Assembly: GCF_015209965.1 (NCBI RefSeq)
Contig: NZ_MU158693.1
Location: 347,138 to 411,137 of the forward strand
Length of the DNA: 64,000 nucleotides
Direction of reading: 5' to 3'
DNA from: Sphingobacterium pedocola
GTDB taxonomy: Bacteria > Bacteroidota > Bacteroidia > Sphingobacteriales > Sphingobacteriaceae
Below the pieces are notes generated by a model, which saw nothing but the letters and a program-made list of their open reading frames with translations, ran no database searches and was not told where the DNA came from. Both the position numbers and the translations under genes were made by a program. Positions 38,406-47,113 of the stretch are shown piece by piece (position 1 is the stretch's first letter; every line of letters begins with the position of its first letter).

Positions 38406-41400
38406 TTATTCGGCCATAACGGCAAATTCGGCTCCCGATGCAAAGTCCTGTCCGCTTTGCGAGCTTAACGCCGTAAATCGAATAAAACGTCCTTTAATGG
38501 GTTTCCTCAGCGTAACCGATTTGGGTTTGAAATTATTTTCAAATTTACCTTCGATAATTGAATCACTCCAATTTTTCCCATCGGTACTCACCTGTAATTT
38601 ATATTCTTTGATGTTGCCGTTGGGACCGTCTTGTCTCGGTGTATACGTAAATCCTTTGATTGTTTTCACATCACCTGCATCAAAATCCACCCAATGCGGG
38701 TATTGTGCCACTGTTACCGAGTACATCGTATGCCATATCGTAGACAGATCGCCGTCCACCAGATGCGAAGCATTCCCCTCTCCCCTTTCTTCACTCGACG
38801 AGAAAACAACTGTCATCGCAATACTTTCGATCTTCTCAAAATCAAATGAAATGGCTAACTTTTCGTTCTCTTTGAGCCAAGCAGAAACTTTCCCTCCACT
38901 ACGTAGATTGAAAGGAGAAGTGTATAAGCGTGGCTTGTCGTTACCTATAGCATAATAGATCGCCGCATTATTTTTCTCTGTAGATATACTGATATCTCCA
39001 TTACGACTGCGCGACATCGTCAAGGGTCTATCGCCTGCAGGAGAGACACCTGCTTTAACTGTACAATCATTTCCCTTAACAGGTCGGATGATAAAGCCAA
39101 AAGTGTGTGCGTCCGCTTTTACACGATCTTTTTCCAAAGGTGGGCCTTGACCGCAGCTATTCCCTCCCAGTCCGGTTACGGCAGCATTTAGGCTTAAATG
39201 AGTACCTGTACTTGTAGGCAGTTGATACGTATGAGGAGCTAATGTCATTTCCAATTCACTCCATGGCAATGCTGAAGTCGCCATCTGCTTGTTGGCAATA
39301 AAAATGGCACCATTACCGGAATCGTCTGTCAACGAACTCCAACGTACTTCCTCCCTATTCCCTGTACTTTGTGGATTAGGCCAAGCTACATATTGCTCCT
39401 TCACCGTACTCTTGTACAATTCGATGGATTGTGCTGTTTTACGATCCACGTAGTTGTTTACCGGTCCACGTCCGTAATACTGAAAATTGCCATATTTCTC
39501 CGGAACTTGCAATGTATAACCAATATGAGGCAATACCAAAGCGGCATTATTAGAAGTAATACTGGATTGCAGCTCAATAGATCCATCGCGATAAACCGTC
39601 CAGATCTGAGTTGCAGTAAATTTAAAATCTCCGCCACTAAACGGTCTGTCCATGTGTTCAGTAATGGTATAGGTTCCGGAACTCCCTCCACGTATAGTCG
39701 CACCATGTGGTGCCTGAGACTCCACGCTAAACGATAAAACCACTGAACCATCCGGTTTGGTATATGTGTTAGTCGAAAGGGTTTTATGCTTCAGGTTGTG
39801 AAGACCTTTTTTGAACCACTGCTGATAAGCCCAGTTATCGTTGTCTAACGGCGCTCTTAACGCATCCAATTTAGGACCTTCCCCGTCACGGATAATTTGT
39901 TCGTTGCCATACGTCAAACTGTAAATCGTACCGGTCCGGGTATCAAATCTTACTGTAAATCCGTCACTCTTAATTGTTTTGAAATCACCTTCCGAGCTGA
40001 TTTGGATTGTTCCTCCTTTTGCTATTGCAGAAATCAAAGGCCTATTCTCCGCTTCTTTCACGAGCAACTGTTCTTCCATTTGCACAAAGCCTATTTCAGC
40101 CCAAAACTCATCCTTAGATAATAAGAATTGAATTTTCACAAAGTATTCAGACTGTGGATCCAATGCCGAAAAATCAAACGGTATGGTATACTGCTTGCGT
40201 TGACGGGCTCCTGTGATCTTATTATCCTCTTCAAAAGTAGTGCTTTTTTCTATCTCGATTCCGTCCTTATATAACGACCATTGCATCGTATAATCGCTTA
40301 ATGGAACGAAATAATTCTTGTTGAATACCTCTATCTTCCCCTGTTTTATATCCACAGCACGCACACCAACATTTTGATACACCTTCTTCACCTCGTAGTA
40401 CTGCGGCTTCGGGGTCATATCTGCGAATATGAGTCCGTTCATCACAAACGTACCGTCATTCGGTTTGTCGCCAAAATCTCCCCCATATGCCAGGTACTTT
40501 TCGCCCGTCGCCTTATCATAATAATACATCGACTGATCGATCCAATCCCAGATTGCACCACCCATAAAGTAATTTGTCGATTCAATAGCTTCCCAATAGT
40601 CAACTAGATTTCCGGCTGCATTACCCATCGAATGCGCGTATTCCGAAATATGAAAGGGATATTTGATCTTATAGGTTCCTTTCACCGCTCCACGTACCCA
40701 ATCGATTGAGGGGTACTGATTCGACCCCATATCGACAATACTATTATTACGTTCATACTGCACGGGGCGCGATGTATCAATCTGTTTGATTGCCTCATAG
40801 GCTGCTACAAAATTCTTTCCCGGACCAGCTTCATTACCTAAAGACCATATAACTACCGACGGATTATTGATTGTTGCATGCACCATCTCGACATTTCGCG
40901 CGACATGTGCATTCCGCCACTCTACCGGGTGCGAGAGAGATGCATCTCCGTAGTAATATTGATGACTTTCTATATTTGCCTCATCTTCCAAGTAGATACC
41001 GTACTTGTTACACAAGTAGTACCAATATGGATCATCGGGATAATGCGAATTTCGTACGTGGTTAATGTTAGCCCGCTTCATCAACTTGATTTCGTTCTCC
41101 ATTTGTTCACGAGAGATGACCTTGCCCGTTTCAGGATTTGTTTCATGACGATTTACGCCTTTCAGCTTCACGGCTTTACCATTGATATAAAAATAACGGC
41201 CCGCTAGTCCAAATTCATCGTCTTCTGCCTTCGTATCTTTAATCTCTACTTTCCGGAACCCAACAACAACCGAAACGGTCTCGACAGTACGGTTTTTATT
41301 ATCTTTCAGTTCGCCGACCAATGTATAGCGGTACGGGCGCTCTGCTGACCACTTGTTAGGATCGCTAACCGGAAATGTTATTGCTGTAGAAGCAAAACCT

Positions 41401-42461
41401 CCTGCTTTTATCTCTTTCGCAGTAGCCACTACAGCAGTTGATCCTACTGCGGTATTACTATCACCATACAATTCATTTGCATAAAGACTGTAGACCATTT
41501 TATAGTCTTTTGCATCCTTCTTATCGAGGTTTCGGATATCCGCTTTGACCTGCAATGATCCATTTTCATAATTCGCATCCAGATCAGGAATAGCGATCAG
41601 ATCCCGAACGTGAATTTTAGGTTTTGAGGTAAGGGAAACTGTACGGAATATGCCCGGAAGTCGGAACATGTCCTGTGCTTCCAGAAAGGAGGCGTCAGAA
41701 TTCCGATACACCTCTACTGCAATCGTATTCTCTCCGCTTTTATTCAGATAGGATGTGATATCAAAAGAAGCTGCATTTCGGGAGTTTTTAGAAAATCCCA
41801 CATATTTTCCGTTTATCCATAGATAGAAAAAAGAATCTACACCATCAAAGTTGACAAATATTTCCCGTCCATCCCAGGAAGAAGGAACGGAAAAAGTACG
41901 TCGGTATGATCCTACCTCATTACGGTAGATATAAGCTGTCCAATGCTCGGGAGGTGTTCGCATTACACCGCCACGCCAATCGTCCACTTTTACACTATGC
42001 TGAAATATTACTGGCTGATTGACATAAATAGGCACACCGTATTTCAATGACGCATCTTTTTGGATACCGAGAATATTCCAATTCATTGGCACTGGCACTT
42101 CATCCCAAGAAGAGACATCCAATTTTGGATCAAAGAAATTTCTCGGGCGTTGCTCAGGAGTTTTTACCCAATTAAATTTCCATGTTCCGTCGAGCGACAT
42201 CCAATATTTACTATTTTCAGGCAATACTTTGCGCGCATGTGCTACATCATCAAATGAAAAAAAATAAGCTCGAGGTTGTTCTTTATTCAAGGATAAATCG
42301 TCAGGAGATTCCCATTCCTTGCCAGAAGGAGCTACCTCTCTCCCGTACCGAAAACCTGCTAGTGATGAAGCTGCCTGTTGTGCATGTGCTGAAAACGATA
42401 TCGGCAATAATGTTGCGATTAGAAGCGTTATTCGGGCAGGTATGGATCGTATCATATTCAA
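38406..42461 (-). CDS. GH2 beta-galactosidase, large multidomain, secreted
   Basis: 1351 residues with a signal peptide (SIPARITLLIATLLPISFSA, HAQ). LacZ-type order: sugar-binding jelly roll (about 60-280), Ig-like domain, TIM barrel with the acid/base Glu544 in SLGNEAGPG and the nucleophile Glu607 in HISEYAHSMGN, a second Ig-like domain, and the beta-galactosidase small chain with YYGRGPVNNYVDRK. Unlike the about 1030-residue LacZ it continues with a chitobiase-type C-terminal domain (about 1140-1215) and an F5/8 type C (CBM32-like) galactose-binding domain (1215-1351, SHLVDGDLSTIWHT, RFIRFTALS). It acts in the periplasm on beta-galactosides. Confidence 0.95.
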   Translation of the reverse strand: MNMIRSIPARITLLIATLLPISFSAHAQQAASSLAGFRYGREVAPSGKEWESPDDLSLNKEQPRAYFFSFDDVAHARKVLPENSKYWMSLDGTWKFNWVKTPEQRPRNFFDPKLDVSSWDEVPVPMNWNILGIQKDASLKYGVPIYVNQPVIFQHSVKVDDWRGGVMRTPPEHWTAYIYRNEVGSYRRTFSVPSSWDGREIFVNFDGVDSFFYLWINGKYVGFSKNSRNAASFDITSYLNKSGENTIAVEVYRNSDASFLEAQDMFRLPGIFRTVSLTSKPKIHVRDLIAIPDLDANYENGSLQVKADIRNLDKKDAKDYKMVYSLYANELYGDSNTAVGSTAVVATAKEIKAGGFASTAITFPVSDPNKWSAERPYRYTLVGELKDNKNRTVETVSVVVGFRKVEIKDTKAEDDEFGLAGRYFYINGKAVKLKGVNRHETNPETGKVISREQMENEIKLMKRANINHVRNSHYPDDPYWYYLCNKYGIYLEDEANIESHQYYYGDASLSHPVEWRNAHVARNVEMVHATINNPSVVIWSLGNEAGPGKNFVAAYEAIKQIDTSRPVQYERNNSIVDMGSNQYPSIDWVRGAVKGTYKIKYPFHISEYAHSMGNAAGNLVDYWEAIESTNYFMGGAIWDWIDQSMYYYDKATGEKYLAYGGDFGDKPNDGTFVMNGLIFADMTPKPQYYEVKKVYQNVGVRAVDIKQGKIEVFNKNYFVPLSDYTMQWSLYKDGIEIEKSTTFEEDNKITGARQRKQYTIPFDFSALDPQSEYFVKIQFLLSKDEFWAEIGFVQMEEQLLVKEAENRPLISAIAKGGTIQISSEGDFKTIKSDGFTVRFDTRTGTIYSLTYGNEQIIRDGEGPKLDALRAPLDNDNWAYQQWFKKGLHNLKHKTLSTNTYTKPDGSVVLSFSVESQAPHGATIRGGSSGTYTITEHMDRPFSGGDFKFTATQIWTVYRDGSIELQSSITSNNAALVLPHIGYTLQVPEKYGNFQYYGRGPVNNYVDRKTAQSIELYKSTVKEQYVAWPNPQSTGNREEVRWSSLTDDSGNGAIFIANKQMATSALPWSELEMTLAPHTYQLPTSTGTHLSLNAAVTGLGGNSCGQGPPLEKDRVKADAHTFGFIIRPVKGNDCTVKAGVSPAGDRPLTMSRSRNGDISISTEKNNAAIYYAIGNDKPRLYTSPFNLRSGGKVSAWLKENEKLAISFDFEKIESIAMTVVFSSSEERGEGNASHLVDGDLSTIWHTMYSVTVAQYPHWVDFDAGDVKTIKGFTYTPRQDGPNGNIKEYKLQVSTDGKNWSDSIIEGKFENNFKPKSVTLRKPIKGRFIRFTALSSQSGQDFASGAEFAVMAE

Positions 42462-42710
42462 TAATTAAAATGCGTGGTAGATTGCAAAAATAATAGCAAT
42501 AAGCATAACTACAACACCCTTGCTTCAATCATTCGATTGCGTAAAATACTTATATTAAAAAAGATACAAAGGGCAACAGCAATCAGTTATTGAAAATTTT
42601 CGAATTTATATCTTATATATCCAAAATAACTCCTACGTTTGATTCAGGAATTTTCTTAAATTAAAATTTAACAAATCAGGGTTACTATTTGAATTTTAAG
42701 GTATTAATAA

Positions 42711-43295
42711 GTGAGTAAGATAAGACAGATATTACCAAAAGAGATATCGGACCTTGAGATCATCGAGGGAGTCGCAAAAGGTGAAAGTAAAGCTATAAAT
42801 ACGATTTATGCGCATTTCTTTCCTTCTGTTGCTCGTATGATAATCAATAATAACGGGTCGAACGAGGAAGCGAAAGACATCTTTCAAGAGGCGGTAATGG
42901 TATTGTATGACCGTGTTACTCAACAAGATTTTGAGTTAAAAAGTAAACTAAAGACATTTTTATATGCCGTTAGTAGGAGGTTATGGTTAAAGCAGCTTAA
43001 TCGAAAAGGAGCTTCTACCAATACCTCAGACATTTCTGATTATGAAGACATTCTTCATGTTGAAGAAGATATCGAAAGGCATGTAGACATTGAGACTAAG
43101 TTTACACAAATGGAAAGCTCGTTAGAGCAGCTGGGTGAGCCCTGTAAAACCATTTTGAACGACTTTTATATTGCGAACCTGTCAATGCAGGCCATCTGTG
43201 AAAAGTTTGGCTATACCAATACGGATAATGCCAAGACACAGAAATATAAATGTCTACAAAGACTTAAAAAGTTGTTTTTTAATAATACAGATTAA
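42711..43295 (+). CDS. ECF-type sigma-70 family RNA polymerase sigma factor
   Basis: 194 residues, starting at a GTG. Region 2 includes EEAKDIFQEAVMVLYDRVTQ and a long RRLWLKQLNRKG helix; region 4 is CKTILNDFYIANLSMQAICE followed by FGYTNTDNAKTQKYKCLQRL, the HTH. It is 14 bp upstream of a gene for a membrane protein with an anti-sigma-like N-terminus and a trypsin-like protease domain, so the pair looks like a sigma/anti-sigma unit. Likely controls an envelope stress regulon. Different family branch from the sigma factor at 45577. Confidence 0.9.
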   Translation: MSKIRQILPKEISDLEIIEGVAKGESKAINTIYAHFFPSVARMIINNNGSNEEAKDIFQEAVMVLYDRVTQQDFELKSKLKTFLYAVSRRLWLKQLNRKGASTNTSDISDYEDILHVEEDIERHVDIETKFTQMESSLEQLGEPCKTILNDFYIANLSMQAICEKFGYTNTDNAKTQKYKCLQRLKKLFFNNTD

Positions 43296-43309
43296 ATATA
43301 ATAGCGATC

Positions 43310-44401
43310 ATGAGTAGTATGCGAAGAAATGAGTTTATTGATTGGGCAGATCAATATTTGAGAGGAGAGTTATCCGCGGGCGATCGTTTTGCTTTTGAAA
43401 AATTTTGCCAAGATCACCCCGAATTCCAGCAAATTCTTGAAGAACACCGAGGGTTCATCTCTTCTTGGAAAGAAACTGAACAAAGGCGTATGTTCAAAAT
43501 GTCTTTACAGCAAGAATTATTACATCACCAAGCTCCTGCGAAAGCCAATACTGGGATCATCAAGATTTGGAAGAAACTACAGATGAATGCAGGTGTGGCC
43601 GCAGCAGTAGCATTGATCTCTGTCTTCTCCACATTATGGCTCACAGGTTATTTTACCAGTATCAAAAAGGCTTCCACAGACTACAGCGCCTTGCGTCGTG
43701 AAATGAATACGGTAAAGAAGAATGTAAATGAGCAAAACAGGAAGATCCAAAATATCAATAGCGGAAAAGAGAAGAGTCCGACGCCGATACACTTCGGTGC
43801 TACAGGGTTTATGCTGACCAGAGATGGCTACGTTGTAACAAACTATCATGTGGTAAATGGCGCTGATTCTGTGCATCTTCAGAACACAAAAGGCCAGGCA
43901 TTTAAAGCCCAGATCGTTTATTCAGACATAGAGAAAGACTTGGCCATTTTGCATATCAGCGATAGTACATTCAAACCCTTAAAAACCGTTCCATATACAT
44001 TCAAAAGACAAATCTCTGATATTGGGGAAGATATTTATACGATCGGTTTCCCTCGGGATGAGGCAGTATACGGTCAGGGATATTTAAGTTCGAATACGGG
44101 GTATGCAGGAGATACGATCGCTTACCAAATTTCGATCCCTATCAATCCGGGTAATAGTGGTGGACCGGTTCTAGACAACAGAGGAAATATTATCGGTATC
44201 ATTTCTGGTAAACAAAAAGGTATTGATGGCGCCGGGTTTGCGATTAAAACCAAAGAACTTATCGAAACATTAAATCGGATACCTGCGGATTCATTAAGAG
44301 GAAATGTAGTTTTGAGTACTAAAAATACATTGTCGAATTTACCGCGGACCGAGCAGATTAAAAAAATTCAGGATTATATCTATATCGTTAAAGTATACTA
44401 G
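43310..44401 (+). CDS. Membrane-anchored trypsin-like serine protease with anti-sigma-like N-terminus
   Basis: 363 residues. The cytoplasmic N-terminus (about 1-90, RNEFIDWADQYLRGELSAGD, FEKFCQDHPEFQQILEEHR) resembles the zinc-free anti-sigma domain of Bacteroidota. One TM helix (about 92-115, GVAAAVALISVFSTLWLTGY) and a coiled linker follow. The S1/HtrA-like protease has His180 in TNYHVVNG, Asp210 in KDLAILHIS and Ser283 in NPGNSGGPVL, so it should be active outside the membrane. No PDZ domain is present. Coupled to the sigma gene 14 bp upstream. Confidence 0.85.
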   Translation: MSSMRRNEFIDWADQYLRGELSAGDRFAFEKFCQDHPEFQQILEEHRGFISSWKETEQRRMFKMSLQQELLHHQAPAKANTGIIKIWKKLQMNAGVAAAVALISVFSTLWLTGYFTSIKKASTDYSALRREMNTVKKNVNEQNRKIQNINSGKEKSPTPIHFGATGFMLTRDGYVVTNYHVVNGADSVHLQNTKGQAFKAQIVYSDIEKDLAILHISDSTFKPLKTVPYTFKRQISDIGEDIYTIGFPRDEAVYGQGYLSSNTGYAGDTIAYQISIPINPGNSGGPVLDNRGNIIGIISGKQKGIDGAGFAIKTKELIETLNRIPADSLRGNVVLSTKNTLSNLPRTEQIKKIQDYIYIVKVY

Positions 44402-44424
44402 TAGCTTTCAATAGTACTATATTT

Positions 44425-44463
44425 AAAAGCACCTTGGATTTCTTGTCCAAGGTGCTTTTTTTG
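44425..44463. terminator. Bidirectional terminator between convergent genes
   Basis: AAAAGCACCTTGGA (44425-44438) pairs with TCCAAGGTGCTTTT (44446-44459), a 14-bp stem with a 7-nt loop followed by a T tract. It ends both the protease gene (plus) and the Cas12f-like gene (minus), 7 bp past the latter's stop. The tight placement shows the Cas12f-like gene ends here naturally. Confidence 0.88.
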
Positions 44464-44469
44464 TAGATC

Positions 44470-45564
44470 TTATTCAACAATCAGGTTAATTCCCGCCATG
44501 CTGGCTTTATACTTTATTTTTTCGATCAAACCGTAATAGCTCCAGTTGCGCAACAGGAATTCATCGTCTTTGGCCGCTTCTTCTTTATTCGTTTGGTTCA
44601 CGAGTAAAAGTGTACCCGCCTGCGATTTCACGCAGATATCGATCAACCGACGGCTATACAAGTGCAAACGGCTATCTACATAGTTCTTTTCCTTTTCACT
44701 AAAATGCTCGAGACTTTTGAGTTTTTTCGTTCTTCCCTTCCCGCCTCTATTAAAGGCGGACGCTTTCTGAATGCGATGTCTTGCCGCCTGTATAGCCATC
44801 CGTCTATACAAGAATTCCTCTTTATTGCCGATCTGAAAATTATCCTTGTCGATATTGACTGTAATCGGATGCTCTACAGAAAGAGAAGCCTCTGCTATGA
44901 CATGATCCTTTAGGACATGTTGTTTTTTGGGAAGCTCCAATGCGATAAGCAGGAATATCTTCCCTTTTACAATCTTAATAGAGCTACCGCATATCTTTAT
45001 CTGTCCCACCAAAGCCCGTTGCAGCAACACGCGTTTATCCGAGCGATCCTTGCCCAAATACGTACGGAAGGGAATCTTAAATAAGTTGAATTTGAAATCC
45101 CTACCTTTTTCATCATTACTGAATTTAATCTGAATGCCTGAGAACGGAATAGGCATGTCCTTTTTATAATTACGAAGCGACTTCTCCCCTTTCCAATATG
45201 CGAGTCGATCGGCGTTGAAGTTCTTAATCAACGTCATATTCATATTCGAGATGATGTCCGCAGGCAGTTTGCCTTTAAAGGAAGCGGACAGCACCCTATA
45301 AGTCGTGTTCATCCGCGAGGTGTTTAGAATGCCTTCCGGATCTTTATTGTTGTCTGCTAATTTCACCTTCACATCATCCCGTAAGTAGATCAGGTCTTTT
45401 ATATTTTCCTGAAGATATTGATGCGTCAGGACCATATTCGAGCCACGGTAGACAATATCCTGCCATTCGAATAGTTTCTTAAAATATTCCGCACGTTTTT
45501 CCTTTTCGTCGCAGTCGATGTAAATCTGTACTTTGCGGGTTAAAATAATTGTATCATTTGCCAT
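44470..45564 (-). CDS. Cas12f/TnpB-like protein, predicted nuclease-dead and C-terminally truncated
   Basis: 364 residues, against about 400-530 for TnpB or Cas12f1. From about residue 110 it follows the Cas12f1 plan: MPIPFSGIQIKF and FKFNLFKIPFRTYLG (wedge), IKIVKGKIFLLIALELPKK, VEHPITVNIDKDN (RuvC-I, Asp239 possibly kept), EFLYRRMAIQAARHRIQK, GGKGRTKKLKSLEHFSEKEK and YVDSRLHLYSRRLIDICVKS (bridge helix region), then GTLLLVNQTN where Val322 replaces the RuvC-II Glu, and NWSYYGLIEKIKYKASMAG. It stops at INLIVE, just before the position of the TSxxC zinc ribbon and the RuvC-III Asp, neither of which exists. It should bind guide RNA and DNA but not cut. Cotranscribed 12 bp after a sigma-factor gene; CRISPR-like arrays lie upstream. 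The family assignment is by reading, not by search. Confidence 0.82.
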   Translation of the reverse strand: MANDTIILTRKVQIYIDCDEKEKRAEYFKKLFEWQDIVYRGSNMVLTHQYLQENIKDLIYLRDDVKVKLADNNKDPEGILNTSRMNTTYRVLSASFKGKLPADIISNMNMTLIKNFNADRLAYWKGEKSLRNYKKDMPIPFSGIQIKFSNDEKGRDFKFNLFKIPFRTYLGKDRSDKRVLLQRALVGQIKICGSSIKIVKGKIFLLIALELPKKQHVLKDHVIAEASLSVEHPITVNIDKDNFQIGNKEEFLYRRMAIQAARHRIQKASAFNRGGKGRTKKLKSLEHFSEKEKNYVDSRLHLYSRRLIDICVKSQAGTLLLVNQTNKEEAAKDDEFLLRNWSYYGLIEKIKYKASMAGINLIVE

Positions 45565-45576
45565 AGTTCCTCCTTT

Positions 45577-46392
45577 TTATGCTGTTTGTTTGGATTGCTT
45601 TATTTTTGCGTGCGCTTCAACGAATAGCTTCTTCACCATCGCGGAACTTAGCTGCAAGGCTTCTGAAATCTGTTCAAAGGAGAGCTGCAACTCGTAGCGC
45701 ATATGGAAGATCTCTGCCTGCTGATCATTGAACTCACCCTGCAGTACAATTTTAGCAGGTTTATTTAACAGATCCATTTTCTCCGAGCTGTTGAATATGC
45801 TGCGCAACGTATCAATTGTTTTCTCTACCTGCATACTGACCTCATAATCGGATATGCCGCCGAGATAGTAAGCAATGCGTTCATAATTAAAACTATATTT
45901 CAAGCACAGTTTGATAAAGAGTTGTTGTTCGTCTTTCAGACTGGGCAGGATACTATTTAATCGATTCATCTGTTCCTGCTTTTCGGTTTCCAATCTTTCG
46001 AGGTAGACCAGATCTTCCTCCTCCTCTTCTTCCAGTTCATAGCCCAATAAAAACTCCTGATAATCCTCAATACCGTCCAAGCGTAATAGACTACGATTAA
46101 ACCGATTTCTTGATTTGCTATAATAAGCCTTTATCGCAGCGTTAACCTGTGTTTTAAGAAAAGTAAAAACCGCATCCATGGAGTCTACATTCTCTCGAAA
46201 TAACCAGAGCCGTAGAAAAGCTTCCTGTACAATACTTTCTGCGTCACATTCGTCCTTGGTGTACTTTTCAGCACGGAAATGAAAATAACCGTAAAACTTT
46301 TTGTAGAAGAAGTCCAGGCCCTTTTCCCTACCGTCGTTCAGCAATAAAATATGCCGTTCAATATCTTTTTTTTGTTGTAATAGTTTACTCAT
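45577..46392 (-). CDS. Sigma-70-family factor paired with the Cas12f-like protein
   Basis: 271 residues, long for an ECF factor (usual about 190). Region 2: about 25-95, with DAESIVQEAFLRLWLFREN and FLKTQVNAAIKAYYSKSRNR. An acidic linker (GYELEEEEEEDLVYLERLET) follows. Then two HTH-like segments: about 150-210 (LPSLKDEQQLFIKLCLKYSF, RIAYYLGGISDYEV) and about 225-271 (GEFNDQQAEIFHMRYELQLS, ISEALQLSSAMVKKLF). One may be the usual region 4; the second could bind the Cas12f-like partner or DNA. No anti-sigma gene is adjacent. It is 12 bp upstream of the Cas12f-like gene. Confidence 0.85.
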   Translation of the reverse strand: MSKLLQQKKDIERHILLLNDGREKGLDFFYKKFYGYFHFRAEKYTKDECDAESIVQEAFLRLWLFRENVDSMDAVFTFLKTQVNAAIKAYYSKSRNRFNRSLLRLDGIEDYQEFLLGYELEEEEEEDLVYLERLETEKQEQMNRLNSILPSLKDEQQLFIKLCLKYSFNYERIAYYLGGISDYEVSMQVEKTIDTLRSIFNSSEKMDLLNKPAKIVLQGEFNDQQAEIFHMRYELQLSFEQISEALQLSSAMVKKLFVEAHAKIKQSKQTA

Positions 46393-46422
46393 AATTGTTG
46401 TTTAGTTTGTTATCGATTAGAT

Positions 46423-46482
46423 AGCTTACTGCAGCCCCGGGGGATATATCTGGCGGTTTTTGTGGCCGGGCCCGCGTAAGCT
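46423..46482 (-). ncRNA. Structured inverted-repeat element upstream of sigma gene; possible guide-RNA scaffold
   Basis: AGCTTAC at 46423-46429 pairs with GTAAGCT at 46476-46482, and inside these GCAGCCCCGG faces CCGGGCCCGC with two mismatches, a stem of about 17 bp. The 26-nt loop contains the palindrome GATATATC. This is the most GC-rich block in an AT-rich region and lies between the trailer of array A and the sigma start (31 bp before it). Position suits a tracrRNA-like scaffold or an RNA leader controlling the operon. No clear anti-repeat was found, so the role is open. Confidence 0.4.
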
Positions 46483-46530
46483 GTATATGAATAGAATGTG
46501 TTGGTATTGAAGATATAGCTGCAAGACTCT

Positions 46531-46947
46531 GTTGTGTATACTTTAACGTGTGTGATAAGCAGATTTGCGGATTCGCCTATGCGCGGATTTGCGATAAACG
46601 TACCTTTTAAATTGTAGTGAGTAATACCTCCGAATTCGATTCAGCGGTCATTCAGGTGTTGTGTATACCCTTCAAATAGGTAGTAAGCAAATTCGCAAAT
46701 TTGCCTATTCACGAATCAGCTATAAAGTACCTTTCAAATTGTGGTGAGTAACACTTTAGAATGCGCATTACGAGGTGTCATCCAGTTGTGCATACCTTTC
46801 AAATTGCAAGAGTTAACACCGGAGGAAGATAGAACTATAGCAGGGCTCCGTTGTGCATACCTTTAAAATTGGGGTGAGTAACAACTTAAAAACTATGAAT
46901 GAGGAATATTAGTTGTGCGTACCTTATAAATCAAGTAAGCGAATTTG
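46531..46947 (-). CRISPR. CRISPR-like array segment A (7 degenerate repeats)
   Basis: Repeat units of about 36 bp start at 46531, 46593, 46658, 46720, 46785, 46850 and 46912; on the plus strand they begin GTTGTGTATACCTTTCAAA and end GAGTAACACC. Spacers are 26, 29, 26, 29, 29 and 26 bp, and differ in sequence. The first and third intervals carry the same palindromic element instead of a unique spacer. Read on the minus strand the repeat ends in CACAAC next to the spacer, like Cas12f-type crRNA. The segment is nearest the sigma/Cas12f-like operon and the most degenerate. The interval 46393-46530 otherwise holds only the structured element. Confidence 0.8.
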
Positions 46948-46988
46948 CAATTTTGCCTATTCGCGAATAAGCACACCCGCAAGAAAAT

Positions 46989-47046
46989 AAAAAAGTATTT
47001 AGCGAGTGGCATATCGCCCTCACCCTACGGCGTCACAAGAAGCCTC
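46989..47046 (-). repeat. 58-bp conserved element, copy 1 (array head)
   Basis: It reads AAAAAAGTATTTAGCGAGTG on the plus strand and ends CACAAGAAGCCTC. Two other copies occur at 48029 and 49750. On the minus strand it sits directly upstream of array A, starts GAGGCTTCTTGTGACGCC, forms a short GCGA/TCGC hairpin and ends in T6. It could be a leader, a small RNA with its own terminator or a tracr-like element. It differs from the other copies by one base (GGCATATC against GGCCTATC). Confidence 0.7.
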
Positions 47047-47113
47047 TAATTAAGATTGCATATTTTTATAACACGTATTGTTTTCGTATTTTTACACGTG
47101 AAAGGAAAATGTT

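Noticed and set aside
44470-45564. TnpB of an IS200/IS605-type transposon
   Set aside because: No TnpA, no subterminal palindromes or right-end omega-RNA overlap were seen, the active site is degraded, and it is in an operon with a sigma factor.
46989-47046. 58-bp element as an integron attC site
   Set aside because: It lacks the attC core sites (RYYYAAC/GTTRRRY) and no integrase is present.
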